A DNA stretch of 64,000 nucleotides from Pedobacter frigiditerrae. GTDB taxonomy: Bacteria > Bacteroidota > Bacteroidia > Sphingobacteriales > Sphingobacteriaceae. Positions 48,699 through 58,499 of the stretch are shown in pieces. The notes beneath the pieces are model-generated. The model was not told the DNA's origin. It worked only from the letters and a program-made list of their open reading frames with translations, and searched no databases. Positions within the stretch are counted from its first letter, which is position 1, and each line of letters starts with the position of its first letter. The stretch covers positions 558,001-622,000 of the forward strand of contig NZ_JAVTSS010000002.1 in the NCBI RefSeq assembly GCF_032678705.1, written 5' to 3'. Position numbers and translations under genes: made by a program.

Positions 48699-50528
48699 AT
48701 GAAAACCTATTTTAGATTATTATCTTTTGCAAAACCTATAGAAAAGTTTGCTATACCTTATGTTATAGCAACTATACTTTCAATCGTATTTGGCACACTA
48801 AATCTTACATTATTAGTTCCACTATTTGAAACGCTAATGCCACAAGCAAAAAATGCTGGCAAAAGTCTTACAGAAACGGCTACTTCTTCCTTCGACATTA
48901 CTGGTCAGTTTAGAGATTTAATTGGACAGTCTAAAATTGAAAATGGAACCTCCCAAACTCTAACCTATGTATGCTTGGCAATAGTAGGCTCAGTCTTATT
49001 ATCAAACATTTTCCGATATCTATCTCAAAGATACATGGAGGATTTACGTGTACATACTTTATTAAACCTACGTAAAACCGTTTTCAATAATGTTATGGAT
49101 TTACATGTTGGTTTTTTTAGCAATGAAAGAAAAGGTGACATTATATCTAAGGTTGCCTCAGATGTTCAAGTAGTTCAATTTACAGTTACAAATACTTTAC
49201 AAGTTGTTTTTAAAGAACCCTTAACATTGATATTCTATGTCCTTGTACTACTATCCATCTCTGTTAAACTTACTTTATTTTCTCTTTTGGTAATCCCTAT
49301 TTCAGCCTTTATCATTAGCAAAATAGTAAAAAGGATTAAACAACAAGCTAAAGAAGCACATGAGTCTTTTGCAAAAATGATAGGTTTCTTAGATGAGGCA
49401 TTAGGAGGAATTAAAATTATCAAAGCCTTTAATGGTATAGATAGAACTAAGGATAAATTTCAAACAGAAAATATTATCTATTCGAACCTTAACAGGAAAA
49501 TGGTAAGGAGGCAACAATTAGGTTCTCCAGTATCTGAGTTTCTAGGGGTTGTTATGGTAGCATTAATTGTTTGGTATGGAGGTAATTTAATCATTAGCAA
49601 TCAGCCCGATGCTTTATCAACAAGTCAATTTATAGCTTATATTGCACTTTTTTCACAGGTTATGCGCCCTGCAAAGGCTTTAACAGATTCGTTTAGCGGT
49701 ATCCATTCTGGAATTGCAGCCGGAGAAAGAGTTTTAGATTTAATAGATACAAAACCAGAATTAACCAATAAACCGAATGCCATTGCCTTAACTGATTTCG
49801 ATAATGCACTTGCGTTTGAAAATGTATCATTTAATTATGGAGACAAACAAGTTCTAAAAGAAATTAGCCTTCGCATTGAAAAAGGCAAAACTGTTGCTTT
49901 GGTGGGCCCATCAGGTGGAGGGAAGAGCACTTTAATGGATTTAATTCCACGTTTCCACGATCCATTATCTGGCACTATAAAAATTGACGGCCATAATTTT
50001 AAGGACTTAACAGTTGAGAGCATCAGGGGTCAAATGGGGATAGTAAACCAAGAATCCTTTTTGTTTAATGATACCATTTTTAATAATATCGCTTTTGCAA
50101 AACCAGACGCCACAGAAGAGGAAGTTGTTAACGCCGCTAAAATTGCAAATGCGCATGATTTTATTCTAAACACAGAAGATGGATATAAATCATCGGTTGG
50201 AGATAGGGGAAATAAACTATCAGGCGGACAGAAGCAAAGAATTTGCATTGCTAGAGCAGTTTTAGCAAACCCACCTATTATGTTATTAGATGAGGCTACA
50301 TCAGCATTAGATACAGAATCAGAGAAATTGGTTCAAGATGCTTTAAATAATTTGATGAAAAATAGAACATCAATAGTTATAGCCCACCGTTTGAGCACTA
50401 TACAACACGCGGATAAAATAGTTGTGATTGATAATGGCAAAGTGGCTGAAGAAGGGACTCACAGTGAACTAATTGCACATAAAGGGATTTATAAAAGGTT
50501 AATCGATATGCAAGCATTTAACGATTAA
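48699..50528 (+). CDS. ABC exporter, MsbA/PglK-like
   Basis: A half-size exporter with an N-terminal six-helix transmembrane domain (about 15-330) and a C-terminal ATPase (Walker A GPSGGGKST, signature LSGGQKQR, Walker B IMLLDEATSALD, H loop IAHRLST); 609 residues. It works as a homodimer. As the first gene of a glycosyltransferase cluster it probably flips a lipid-linked glycan, like PglK, or lipid A core, like MsbA. The sequence alone cannot separate these. Confidence 0.92.
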   Translation: MKTYFRLLSFAKPIEKFAIPYVIATILSIVFGTLNLTLLVPLFETLMPQAKNAGKSLTETATSSFDITGQFRDLIGQSKIENGTSQTLTYVCLAIVGSVLLSNIFRYLSQRYMEDLRVHTLLNLRKTVFNNVMDLHVGFFSNERKGDIISKVASDVQVVQFTVTNTLQVVFKEPLTLIFYVLVLLSISVKLTLFSLLVIPISAFIISKIVKRIKQQAKEAHESFAKMIGFLDEALGGIKIIKAFNGIDRTKDKFQTENIIYSNLNRKMVRRQQLGSPVSEFLGVVMVALIVWYGGNLIISNQPDALSTSQFIAYIALFSQVMRPAKALTDSFSGIHSGIAAGERVLDLIDTKPELTNKPNAIALTDFDNALAFENVSFNYGDKQVLKEISLRIEKGKTVALVGPSGGGKSTLMDLIPRFHDPLSGTIKIDGHNFKDLTVESIRGQMGIVNQESFLFNDTIFNNIAFAKPDATEEEVVNAAKIANAHDFILNTEDGYKSSVGDRGNKLSGGQKQRICIARAVLANPPIMLLDEATSALDTESEKLVQDALNNLMKNRTSIVIAHRLSTIQHADKIVVIDNGKVAEEGTHSELIAHKGIYKRLIDMQAFND

Positions 50529-50563
50529 GTTAATTGCAAAGAATTAAATCACTTCGTCCAAAA

Positions 50564-52819
50564 ATGAATAAACTAACACGTTGGATAGATTTTACGAATG
50601 AAAAGGTCTGCTTAAAGATCAATCAAATCTATTTACAGAAAATAGATTCGGGCTATTCAACGAATATTGTTTTAAATCCATTATTTTATCCATATTATAT
50701 TCTACGACTATTTTTAGTTGGACTTAATGTTTTAAGATTTAATAAACAGCTATACCTTCCATATAGCTGGGCGCTAGATAAAAAACAACAATTACCACTT
50801 AGCTCATCTAAAACTGTTGAAATCTTATTTACTTTGCTCGGTTTAAGATTTTTCTCTAAGCCTAATCAAGATCCTTATTATTATAACAAACAAGTAAATA
50901 AAATTGAACTTTCATTCGAAGAACACACTACTCCGACCGTTTCTATAATAGTACATTCTGCCAACGAAAGAACTACATTAGAAGCATGCTTAAAGTCAGT
51001 ATTTTTAAACACACATAAAACCGATAATTTTGAAGTAATTGTGGTGGATAACAGTAATAACGCTGAAATCTTAAAGTCGGTAAAAGATAGTGCAGGTGTC
51101 ACTTATATTAAAGATGAAACACTTTCAAAAAATTTAAGCTCGTGTAAAAAAGCAATAACGATAGCGAAGGGAAAATATATTTGTCTCTTAAATGCCAAAG
51201 CAATAGTTTTGCCTTCTTGGCTAGAGTCCTTAATCGAAACTATTCAGGATGATCCAGAAGTAGGTTGTGTTGGATCAAAGATTTTGTCTCAATATGGATT
51301 AATTAAACAAGCCGGAGGAGTTGTAGATCAAAGCGGAAATTATTCCAATTATGGAAGCTATCAACATGTTAGGGCTTTTAACTGTGACTATAAACGACCT
51401 GTAGATTTTTGCGATACAGTTATACTATTAAGCAAATCTGATTTAAATGAAGTTAATGGATTTGACAGCAATATAGAGAGTCCAACCTACCAAGTAATCG
51501 ACCTATGTTTTTCAATTAGGCATCAGCTTGGGAAAACCGTTATCTATCAACCATCATCCACTATATTAATTATAAGTGGAAATAACAGAAGAAACGCATT
51601 TAAGAAACTTCGCGAAAACGATTCAGCATTTTTATCAAAATGGAAAAGTATTCTAGGCAATCAATATCAATTTCTTAACATTGAAGCTGCTGCCACAAGA
51701 TTTTTACCGCAAAAAACAATAAGCGTAATCGACTCTTACCTCCCATTTTTCGATAAAGAATCGGGCTCAAATAGGTTGTTTCAATTATTAAAAATATTTA
51801 AAAAACTAGGTTACCATGTTAAGTTTATTCCTCATGATGGTAAATATGTTGCACCTTATTATAGAATTTTAACTTCCAAATTAGGCATTCCAGTAGCGTA
51901 TAATTTTTCTGGCAAAAAACAATTCAAATCATCCATCTCTGCATTGGTTAAAACCAGTGAAATATTGTGGATCAGCAGACCAAACTTAAACTTAAAATAT
52001 CAATACCTTGTACAACGCTTCGCCAAGATAAAGTGGATTTATGACACCGTTGATCTTCATTATGTACGTTTTCTTAGACAAGCTGCTAAAGAAAATAAAC
52101 CCAGACTTATTAAAAAAGCTGCAAAATTTAAGAAATTAGAACTGGCGTTGGCAAGTGCAGCAAATGCTACCATCGCTATTACAGACGTAGAAAAAGATAT
52201 GCTGCTTAACGAAAACATAAAAAATGTTTTTGTAATCCCAAATGTTCATTCACCAAAAACCTTTGAACAATCAAAGATTTTTACCGAAAGAAAAGGGATT
52301 GTGTTTATTGGTGGCTATGGTCATCCACCAAATGTTGATGCGGCAATTTGGCTGATAAAGGAAATAATGCCTTTAGTGATAGAAAAGCTAGGTGATATAC
52401 CCATATATCTACTTGGCGCCCACCCTACTCCAGCAATATCTGAACTTGCAAGCAAAAATGTTTTTGTACCAGGATACTTACATGATGTAGATCCTTACTT
52501 TTTAAATTCTCGCATTTTTGTAGCTCCATTAAGATATGGAGCTGGTATGAAAGGCAAGATTGGACAAAGCTTAGAGTTTGGCTTACCAATTGTATCAACT
52601 ACTATAGGCGTTGAGGGGATGAATTTAATCCATAATCAAAATGTATTAATTGCCGACAATACAGAGAGTTTTGCTAATCAGATTATTCGGCTTTACCAAG
52701 ACCAGCAGATCTGGGAAGAAATAAGAAACCAATCCCTAAAAGCAATCTATGAATACACTCCAGAAATGATTGGAGAAAAATTACAATCTTTGTTTGAAAA
52801 AATTCAACAAACAAGCTGA
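50564..52819 (+). CDS. Two-domain glycosyltransferase, GT2 half degenerate plus GT4 half
   Basis: The 751-residue protein has a GT2-like domain (about 120-330) and a C-terminal GT4-like domain (about 560-740: FIGGYGHPPNVDAAIWL, APLRYGAGMKGKIGQSLEFGLPIV). In the GT2 half the nucleotide-sugar metal motif where relatives have LNNDT reads LLNAKAIV, and the later E-D pair (usually EDVDLC) reads QVIDLC, so it looks catalytically dead, perhaps a binding or scaffold domain. The GT4 half looks intact. I use ATG 50564; a TTG at 50534 would add 10 residues. The exporter gene ends 35 nt before. Confidence 0.85.
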   Translation: MNKLTRWIDFTNEKVCLKINQIYLQKIDSGYSTNIVLNPLFYPYYILRLFLVGLNVLRFNKQLYLPYSWALDKKQQLPLSSSKTVEILFTLLGLRFFSKPNQDPYYYNKQVNKIELSFEEHTTPTVSIIVHSANERTTLEACLKSVFLNTHKTDNFEVIVVDNSNNAEILKSVKDSAGVTYIKDETLSKNLSSCKKAITIAKGKYICLLNAKAIVLPSWLESLIETIQDDPEVGCVGSKILSQYGLIKQAGGVVDQSGNYSNYGSYQHVRAFNCDYKRPVDFCDTVILLSKSDLNEVNGFDSNIESPTYQVIDLCFSIRHQLGKTVIYQPSSTILIISGNNRRNAFKKLRENDSAFLSKWKSILGNQYQFLNIEAAATRFLPQKTISVIDSYLPFFDKESGSNRLFQLLKIFKKLGYHVKFIPHDGKYVAPYYRILTSKLGIPVAYNFSGKKQFKSSISALVKTSEILWISRPNLNLKYQYLVQRFAKIKWIYDTVDLHYVRFLRQAAKENKPRLIKKAAKFKKLELALASAANATIAITDVEKDMLLNENIKNVFVIPNVHSPKTFEQSKIFTERKGIVFIGGYGHPPNVDAAIWLIKEIMPLVIEKLGDIPIYLLGAHPTPAISELASKNVFVPGYLHDVDPYFLNSRIFVAPLRYGAGMKGKIGQSLEFGLPIVSTTIGVEGMNLIHNQNVLIADNTESFANQIIRLYQDQQIWEEIRNQSLKAIYEYTPEMIGEKLQSLFEKIQQTS

Positions 52820-52824
52820 TCCTG

Positions 52825-53664
52825 ATGTCGAGTAAAATTTCAATCATAACTATAAATTACAATGATAAAAATGGCCTTCAGAAAACGATAGCTAGTGTGG
52901 CTAGTCAAAATTGGCAGGAATTTGAATTTATAGTGGTTGATGGTAATAGTAATGATGGGAGTAAAGATATCATTGAAGCCAACAAACATGCTTTTACACA
53001 TTATGTCAGCGAGCCAGATTCTGGAATTTACAATGCCATGAACAAAGGCATAAGATTGGCATCAGGCACTTATTTATTATTTCTAAATAGTGGTGATATT
53101 TTGTTAAATGAATACACCTTACAGAACGCTCAAGAATATATTGATGACAACTATGGAATTTATTATGGTGATCTAATCTATCAACACCCTAATAAACAAA
53201 GAGAAAGAATATTACCTGAGAAACTGACCTTCTTATTCTTTCTAGAACATAGTTTATCTCACCAAGCAAGTTTCATCAAAAAAAGTCTATTCGACGAGAT
53301 TTTCTACTATAACGAATCATATAAAATAGTGTCAGACTGGGAGTTTTTCATTTACGCCATCTGTAAAATGAATGTGTCGTATAAACACATTCCGTTAGTT
53401 GTCACGATTTATGATGTGGCAGGTATTTCTTCCTTAAAAGATAATTATCGGTTAATGTTTGAAGAACGAAATCAGACTTTATGTAAATATTTTCCTGCTT
53501 TTATCGACGATTATCAATCTATCACCGCCCTAGGCTCAAAAAGAACAAAGCAGTTTCTTTTTATTGGAAAACACAAGTTAGCCTGGAGCCTGTTAAAGGG
53601 TATGATGAATGTCATCCTACTTTTCTTAAAAAAAAAATCTCTCAATAAAACCGATTATCGATGA
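52825..53664 (+). CDS. Family 2 glycosyltransferase (WcaA-like)
   Basis: The 279 residues form a GT-A fold: ISIITINYNDKNGLQKTIASVASQNWQEFEFIVVDGNSNDGS, followed by the acceptor-proximal motif SEPDSGIYNAMNKGIRLASGTYLLFLNSGDIL. It transfers one sugar onto a growing glycan; donor unknown. The preceding gene ends 5 nt before and the next gene starts 4 nt before its stop (ATGA overlap). Confidence 0.9.
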   Translation: MSSKISIITINYNDKNGLQKTIASVASQNWQEFEFIVVDGNSNDGSKDIIEANKHAFTHYVSEPDSGIYNAMNKGIRLASGTYLLFLNSGDILLNEYTLQNAQEYIDDNYGIYYGDLIYQHPNKQRERILPEKLTFLFFLEHSLSHQASFIKKSLFDEIFYYNESYKIVSDWEFFIYAICKMNVSYKHIPLVVTIYDVAGISSLKDNYRLMFEERNQTLCKYFPAFIDDYQSITALGSKRTKQFLFIGKHKLAWSLLKGMMNVILLFLKKKSLNKTDYR

Positions 53665-54674
53665 GTACGACAAGCTATACAAATCAAAACAGCACTTTAA
53701 AAGATGGCATCAGCGTTATTGTATGTACCTACAATGGTGCGGGTAGATTACCTAAAACATTAGATTACCTTGCCAATCAAATTGTTAACCCAAATCTTAA
53801 TTGGGAAGTAATCGTTATTGACAATTCATCATCTGATAGCTCAGCTATAATTGCTACTCAAGAATGGGATAATCATAACAATAAGAAAATTGGTTTCAAA
53901 TGTATGATCGAGCCCACGCCAGGTAAGATAAATGCGATGGCAACAGGAGTATTACAGAGCAAATACTGTTTCTTTATCAATTGTGATGACGATAATTGGC
54001 TTTCCCCCAACTATGTTCAAAATGCTTATGACCTACTCAAAAGCGATGAAAGTATTGGTGCCGTAGGTGGCCTTTCTATTGCCACAACTGATGGCCAAGA
54101 GTTACCTACGTGGTTTGAGACTTATCAATGTGGCTATGCCGTTGGTCCTCAAGGAGAACAAAAAGGCGATATCAGCAAAAGAGGCTATCTATTTGGAGCC
54201 GGAATGGCAACAAAAACTGAACTATTTAATTTGGCATATGCTAAATTACCAACCATGCTAGTAGGCAGACAAGAAAACAAATTAACGGCAGGAGATGATA
54301 GCGAATACTGTCAACGTTTAATATTGATGGGCTATAAACTAGTTTATGATCCTGATATGTATTTATATCACTATATGCCTTTAAATAGATTAACTGAGAG
54401 TTATAGACTGCTACTTTATGAAGGATTGGCAGAAAGTAATTTTATTTTAGATAAATATCGTTTAATTACTCAATTGAAATTGAAAGTCGAAAAGCACTCT
54501 CTTGAATGGCTTAGACTTGTTATCATTACACCCTTTAGGATTCTATTTACGACATCACTAAAGAAGAAGACGAAACGTATAAATACATTAAGATATTTGC
54601 TAAAGTTAGATTATCCCAATGATCCAATCTTACAATCAATTGTGAAATTTGAAAAAAATTTTGTTAGCTCATAG
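53661..54674 (+). CDS. Family 2 glycosyltransferase
   Basis: The 337-residue GT2 has the nucleotide-binding region (GISVIVCTYNGAGRLPKTLDYL...VIVIDNSSSDSS) and an intact metal motif in FFINCDDDNWLSPNYV. A later segment, EYCQRLILMGYKLVYDPDMYLYHYMP, is the usual acceptor-binding end. There is no membrane helix. It overlaps its upstream neighbour by 4 nt and so is translationally coupled. Donor and acceptor unknown. Confidence 0.9.
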   Translation: MSTTSYTNQNSTLKDGISVIVCTYNGAGRLPKTLDYLANQIVNPNLNWEVIVIDNSSSDSSAIIATQEWDNHNNKKIGFKCMIEPTPGKINAMATGVLQSKYCFFINCDDDNWLSPNYVQNAYDLLKSDESIGAVGGLSIATTDGQELPTWFETYQCGYAVGPQGEQKGDISKRGYLFGAGMATKTELFNLAYAKLPTMLVGRQENKLTAGDDSEYCQRLILMGYKLVYDPDMYLYHYMPLNRLTESYRLLLYEGLAESNFILDKYRLITQLKLKVEKHSLEWLRLVIITPFRILFTTSLKKKTKRINTLRYLLKLDYPNDPILQSIVKFEKNFVSS

Positions 54675-54698
54675 ATCTATAATCGCAACTATCAAATT

Positions 54699-55607
54699 AT
54701 GCCTAAAGTTTCCATAATAGTTCCTAATTTTAATCATGCGCCCTATTTAAAGCAGCGTATTGATAGCGTATTAAATCAAACATATCAAGATTTTGAACTT
54801 ATTATCATGGATGACTTTTCCACAGATAACAGTCGTGATATTATTAACCATTATGCAAGTTGCTCTAAGGTTAGCAATATCATTTATAACGAAAAAAATA
54901 GTGGCAATACATTTAAACAATGGAAAAAGGGTGTTTCATTAGCAGTTGGCGATTATATTTGGATTGCAGAAAGTGACGATTGGTGCGAACCAACACTTTT
55001 GCAGACGTTAGTTGACGGAATAGAAAAAGACCCCAATTGTGCAATTAGCTATTGTCAATCTTATTGTGTTACTAAAGATGATAATATCAGGTTCCAATCT
55101 AGCCACAACAAATTATCTGAAATTGTTGAAGGAAAAACCTACATCCAACAATACCTTTCTGTACCTATTGCTATTTTTAATGCAAGTATGGCCTTATGGA
55201 AAAGAGATCTATTTCACTTAATACCTGACGAGTTAACTTCATTTAAATTTTGTGGCGATTGGTATTTTTGGATTAACCTTTGTAAACATGGAAATGTCCA
55301 TATTAGTGGCAAACTCTTAAACTATTTCAGAAAACATGAAAACGATGTGAGTGGAAAAGCTTATCAGAGTGGCTTAAACTTCATCGAGGAATTGAAAATT
55401 ATTTCTTGGCTTTATCAAGATAGCTTAATCACAGAAAACATCTATTATAAAGCATTTAAGAAAAAATATATTGAATATTGGCGTGTAAAAACCACAATCC
55501 CTAAAGATAATCGCATACTGATCAAAGCCCTTTTTCGTCAATCTTTGTCCACTAAAACTAGTCTGATCAAATTAACACCAATAGCTATATTTAAGACATT
55601 GAAATAA
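54699..55607 (+). CDS. Family 2 glycosyltransferase
   Basis: The 302-residue GT2 starts PKVSIIVPNFNHAPYLKQRIDSVLNQTYQDFELIIMDDFSTDNSRDI and has the DxD-type motif IAESDDWCEPTLLQ. No transmembrane segment. It is the last gene of the plus-strand run before the convergent transferase gene at 55625. Confidence 0.9.
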   Translation: MPKVSIIVPNFNHAPYLKQRIDSVLNQTYQDFELIIMDDFSTDNSRDIINHYASCSKVSNIIYNEKNSGNTFKQWKKGVSLAVGDYIWIAESDDWCEPTLLQTLVDGIEKDPNCAISYCQSYCVTKDDNIRFQSSHNKLSEIVEGKTYIQQYLSVPIAIFNASMALWKRDLFHLIPDELTSFKFCGDWYFWINLCKHGNVHISGKLLNYFRKHENDVSGKAYQSGLNFIEELKIISWLYQDSLITENIYYKAFKKKYIEYWRVKTTIPKDNRILIKALFRQSLSTKTSLIKLTPIAIFKTLK

Positions 55608-55624
55608 AGTGCAAGTCACCATCA

Positions 55625-56509
55625 TCAAGGCTTACGCATTCTTTTAAAATATGTCTTAACAAGAAGCTTTAAGAAAAAAGCTAAAGGAATATCCTTCTTA
55701 TAATAATATAGGATTGATTTTATTTCAGCAAAGCTAAAATCCTCATTTCGGCTTATTTCCTTCAGCACCCTTTTTAATGCCACAACTTCTTTAGCTTTAT
55801 TGGTAATGTCATCAAACTCACTCTTTCCCAAAGGCAATAGATTACCCCACTTTTGATGTACTTTTAAAAGTTCTTTAAGCCAAGTAGTGTTAAAATTTCC
55901 TTCAGAGGTATGAAAAAGCAAAATATCATAAGTAACCATCAACTTGTGATGACGACCAACATTTAAAGAAAAATCAATGTCATATCCATGAAAACCTCTT
56001 AACAGTTGCTGATCAAAACCATATTTTTGTGCGATTTTCTTTGTTGTGCACAGCCACACTCCGTCTAGGCAAACTACCTCACTTATCGATTCGTTCAGTG
56101 GATTATAGTACTCGTAAACCTCGTTGTTGCTTGTATATTTTGAACCTTGCTTTAGGTTTAAACGCCAAGAATCCCTTCCATATTCTTGGGGTGGGCACCA
56201 GCCTGAAGGTGCGTAAGATTTATATGTACAACCAGCAACTCCAAGTATCCCTAGCTCATACTTACCAAAAACTTCAATTACTTTTTTGCCCCAGCCTATT
56301 GTTTCAATTGAAATATCCTCATGCATAAAACATAATAAATCATACTTCGCCTGTGCAATCCCAAGATTATAAACCTCACAGAGGCCCTGGATACCATATG
56401 AATTATCAAAGCTGATAATCTCGTAATCTACCCCAATAGTTTGACGTATGTTTTCAGAAACGTCAACTAGTAGCTCATTTTTTCCAGAAGCGATGATGAT
56501 AGATATCAT
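55625..56509 (-). CDS. Glycosyltransferase of the Glyco_tranf_2_5/StrF type
   Basis: The 294-residue protein starts ISIIIASGKNELLVDVSENIRQTIG and has the metal motif region LLCFMHEDISIETIGWGKKV, the pattern of glycosyltransferases with the Glyco_tranf_2_5 domain. It is on the opposite strand to its neighbours, with its own promoter (56526-56558), so it may be regulated apart from the rest of the cluster. Donor unknown. Confidence 0.82.
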   Translation of the reverse strand: MISIIIASGKNELLVDVSENIRQTIGVDYEIISFDNSYGIQGLCEVYNLGIAQAKYDLLCFMHEDISIETIGWGKKVIEVFGKYELGILGVAGCTYKSYAPSGWCPPQEYGRDSWRLNLKQGSKYTSNNEVYEYYNPLNESISEVVCLDGVWLCTTKKIAQKYGFDQQLLRGFHGYDIDFSLNVGRHHKLMVTYDILLFHTSEGNFNTTWLKELLKVHQKWGNLLPLGKSEFDDITNKAKEVVALKRVLKEISRNEDFSFAEIKSILYYYKKDIPLAFFLKLLVKTYFKRMRKP

Positions 56510-56525
56510 TGTTTGATAGTTAATG

Positions 56526-56558
56526 CAAAACTAATCTTTCTTAAATAATATAATCAAA
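56526..56558 (-). promoter_or_regulatory. Promoter of the minus-strand glycosyltransferase gene
   Basis: On the minus strand TTTG (56555-56558) and TAGTTTTG (56526-56533) are 21 nt apart. The leader to ATG 56509 would be about a dozen nt. It is back to back with the glf -7 box at 56570-56577. Confidence 0.55.
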
Positions 56559-56569
56559 GTAGCAATAAT

Positions 56570-56577
56570 TATATTTG
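56570..56577 (+). promoter_or_regulatory. -7 box of glf
   Basis: TATATTTG matches TAnnTTTG, 7 nt before the glf ATG at 56585, so the leader is 0-3 nt if used. Confidence 0.45.
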
Positions 56578-56584
56578 TTTTTAT

Positions 56585-57697
56585 ATGGATAAAAATTATG
56601 ATTACCTCATTGTAGGCTCTGGACTATTTGGAGCAACCTTTGCGCATCAAATGACCAAAGCAGGGAAAAAGTGTTTGGTGATTGATAAAAGAGGCCATCA
56701 AGGAGGAAATATTTATTGTAGGGAGATTGAAAAAATCAATGTACACTGGTACGGCCCACATATTTTCCATACCAACGATAAAGAAATATGGGATTTTGTA
56801 AATTCATTTGTAGAGTTCAACAGATTCACCTACACACCGGTTGCAAATTATAAAGGCGAACTTTATAGTTTACCTTTTAACATGAATACTTTTTATCAGC
56901 TTTGGAAAACAAAAACCCCAGCTGAAGCAAAGTCTATAATTGATGAACAAGTTGCTAAAAACTTCATTAAACAACCTAAAAATCTCGAAGAACAAGCACT
57001 CAACTTTGTGGGTAAAGACATCTATGTTAAGTTAATCAAAGGTTACACCGAAAAACAATGGGGAAGAAAAGCGATAGAATTACCAGCATTTATCATCAAA
57101 CGCTTGCCTCTGAGATTTACTTACGATAATAATTACTTTAGTGATAAATATCAGGGCATTCCTATCGGTGGCTATAATAAGTTGGTTGAAGGATTACTTG
57201 AAGGGGTTGAAGTGCAATTAGGTACAGATTTTTTCAAGAATAAGGATGAGCTCATAAAACTCGCTACTAAAATTGTATATACAGGTAAGCTAGATGAATA
57301 TTTTAGCTACTCACTAGGACACCTGCAGTATCGTAGTTTAGAATTTAACCACCAAGTATTAGACACGGAAAACTATCAAGGATCTGCAGCTGTTAACTAT
57401 ACGGATTTTGAAACGCCATATACTCGCATCGTTGAACATAAACATTTCGAATTTGGCAAACAGCCTAAAACAGTAATTACAAAAGAATATCCATTAGAAT
57501 GGACAACAGAAAAAGAGCCTTATTACCCAATTAATGACTTTGAAAACGAAACCTTAGCTAATCAATATAAAAAATTAAAAGAGTTGGAACCCAATGTGAT
57601 TTTCGGCGGTAGACTAGCTGAATATAAATATTACGATATGCATCAAGTGATCGCTTCATCACTACATGCAGCAAAAGCTGAATTAAATGTACGATAA
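56585..57697 (+). CDS. glf: UDP-galactopyranose mutase
   Basis: It interconverts UDP-galactopyranose and UDP-galactofuranose with reduced FAD. The 370 residues match bacterial Glf: FAD-binding GSGLFGATFAHQ, the RGHQGGNIYC loop, HWYGPHIFHTND, a YTEKQWGRK active-site segment and GGRLAEYKYYDMHQVI at the end. It implies that the glycan made here has galactofuranose. The DUF4422 gene overlaps its end by 11 nt and probably works with it. Confidence 0.97.
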   Translation: MDKNYDYLIVGSGLFGATFAHQMTKAGKKCLVIDKRGHQGGNIYCREIEKINVHWYGPHIFHTNDKEIWDFVNSFVEFNRFTYTPVANYKGELYSLPFNMNTFYQLWKTKTPAEAKSIIDEQVAKNFIKQPKNLEEQALNFVGKDIYVKLIKGYTEKQWGRKAIELPAFIIKRLPLRFTYDNNYFSDKYQGIPIGGYNKLVEGLLEGVEVQLGTDFFKNKDELIKLATKIVYTGKLDEYFSYSLGHLQYRSLEFNHQVLDTENYQGSAAVNYTDFETPYTRIVEHKHFEFGKQPKTVITKEYPLEWTTEKEPYYPINDFENETLANQYKKLKELEPNVIFGGRLAEYKYYDMHQVIASSLHAAKAELNVR

Positions 57698-58499
57698 AGA
57701 CTTAACCATTTTTAGTGTGTTTCACAAAGAGTATCCTGCTCCAAACTGCTCTTTTATAAAACCCATACAAGTAGGCAAAACACAGAATCAACTTAACTTA
57801 CATTTTTTAAGTGACGATACAGGAGACAACATTTCAGATAAAAATATACGTTTTTCCGAAGCTACGGCCTTGTATTGGATCTGGAAAAATCTCCAACATA
57901 TTCCAAGTAAATATATTGGTTTAGCTCACTATAGAAGATACCTCACCATACCTGAAACAAGAACAAAACAAAAATTATGGACTTCCAAGACAATAGAAGA
58001 TAAATCTGATGTATATATTAGGTCATTATCTACTGAAGAAATAAACAACATTTCATCACCTGCTATTAAAAATTACATACTAGCTAAACTAGGACAATCT
58101 GATATCTTGTTATCTAAAGCTAGTCACATAGGCAACTTAGGGGGGCATCTTTTAAATATCAAAGATCAGTTTATTTATAATCATCTTATTGAAGACTGGC
58201 TGATTTTTGAACGAACTTTACAAAACTTAGTGCCCGATGATTTCGAATTTGCAAAAACTCTATTTACATCAAAAAATTTGATGCATTGCTATAATATGTT
58301 TGTAGCAGATAAATCTTTTATCAGCGACTATTGTACGTGGTTGTTTCCAATATTATTTGAGCTGGAAAAAAATATTAAACTTAGTCCATACCCTTATCAA
58401 AATAGATCTGTCGCTTTTTTAAGCGAACGCTTGCTCAATCTTTATGTTTATAAAACCTCAATGAGGATTAGCGAAATGCCTATCGTTTATTTCACCTAG
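57687..58499 (+). CDS. DUF4422 glycosyltransferase-like protein
   Basis: The 270-residue protein has the DUF4422 pattern: LTIFSVFHKEYPAP near the start, SEATALYWIWKN, YIGLAHYRRYL, and CYNMFVADKSF later. Family members lie in capsule clusters next to glf and are thought to be glycosyltransferases; a galactofuranosyltransferase role is inferred from this pairing. It overlaps glf by 11 nt and, tail to tail, the acyltransferase gene by 8 nt. Confidence 0.87.
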   Translation: MYDKDLTIFSVFHKEYPAPNCSFIKPIQVGKTQNQLNLHFLSDDTGDNISDKNIRFSEATALYWIWKNLQHIPSKYIGLAHYRRYLTIPETRTKQKLWTSKTIEDKSDVYIRSLSTEEINNISSPAIKNYILAKLGQSDILLSKASHIGNLGGHLLNIKDQFIYNHLIEDWLIFERTLQNLVPDDFEFAKTLFTSKNLMHCYNMFVADKSFISDYCTWLFPILFELEKNIKLSPYPYQNRSVAFLSERLLNLYVYKTSMRISEMPIVYFT

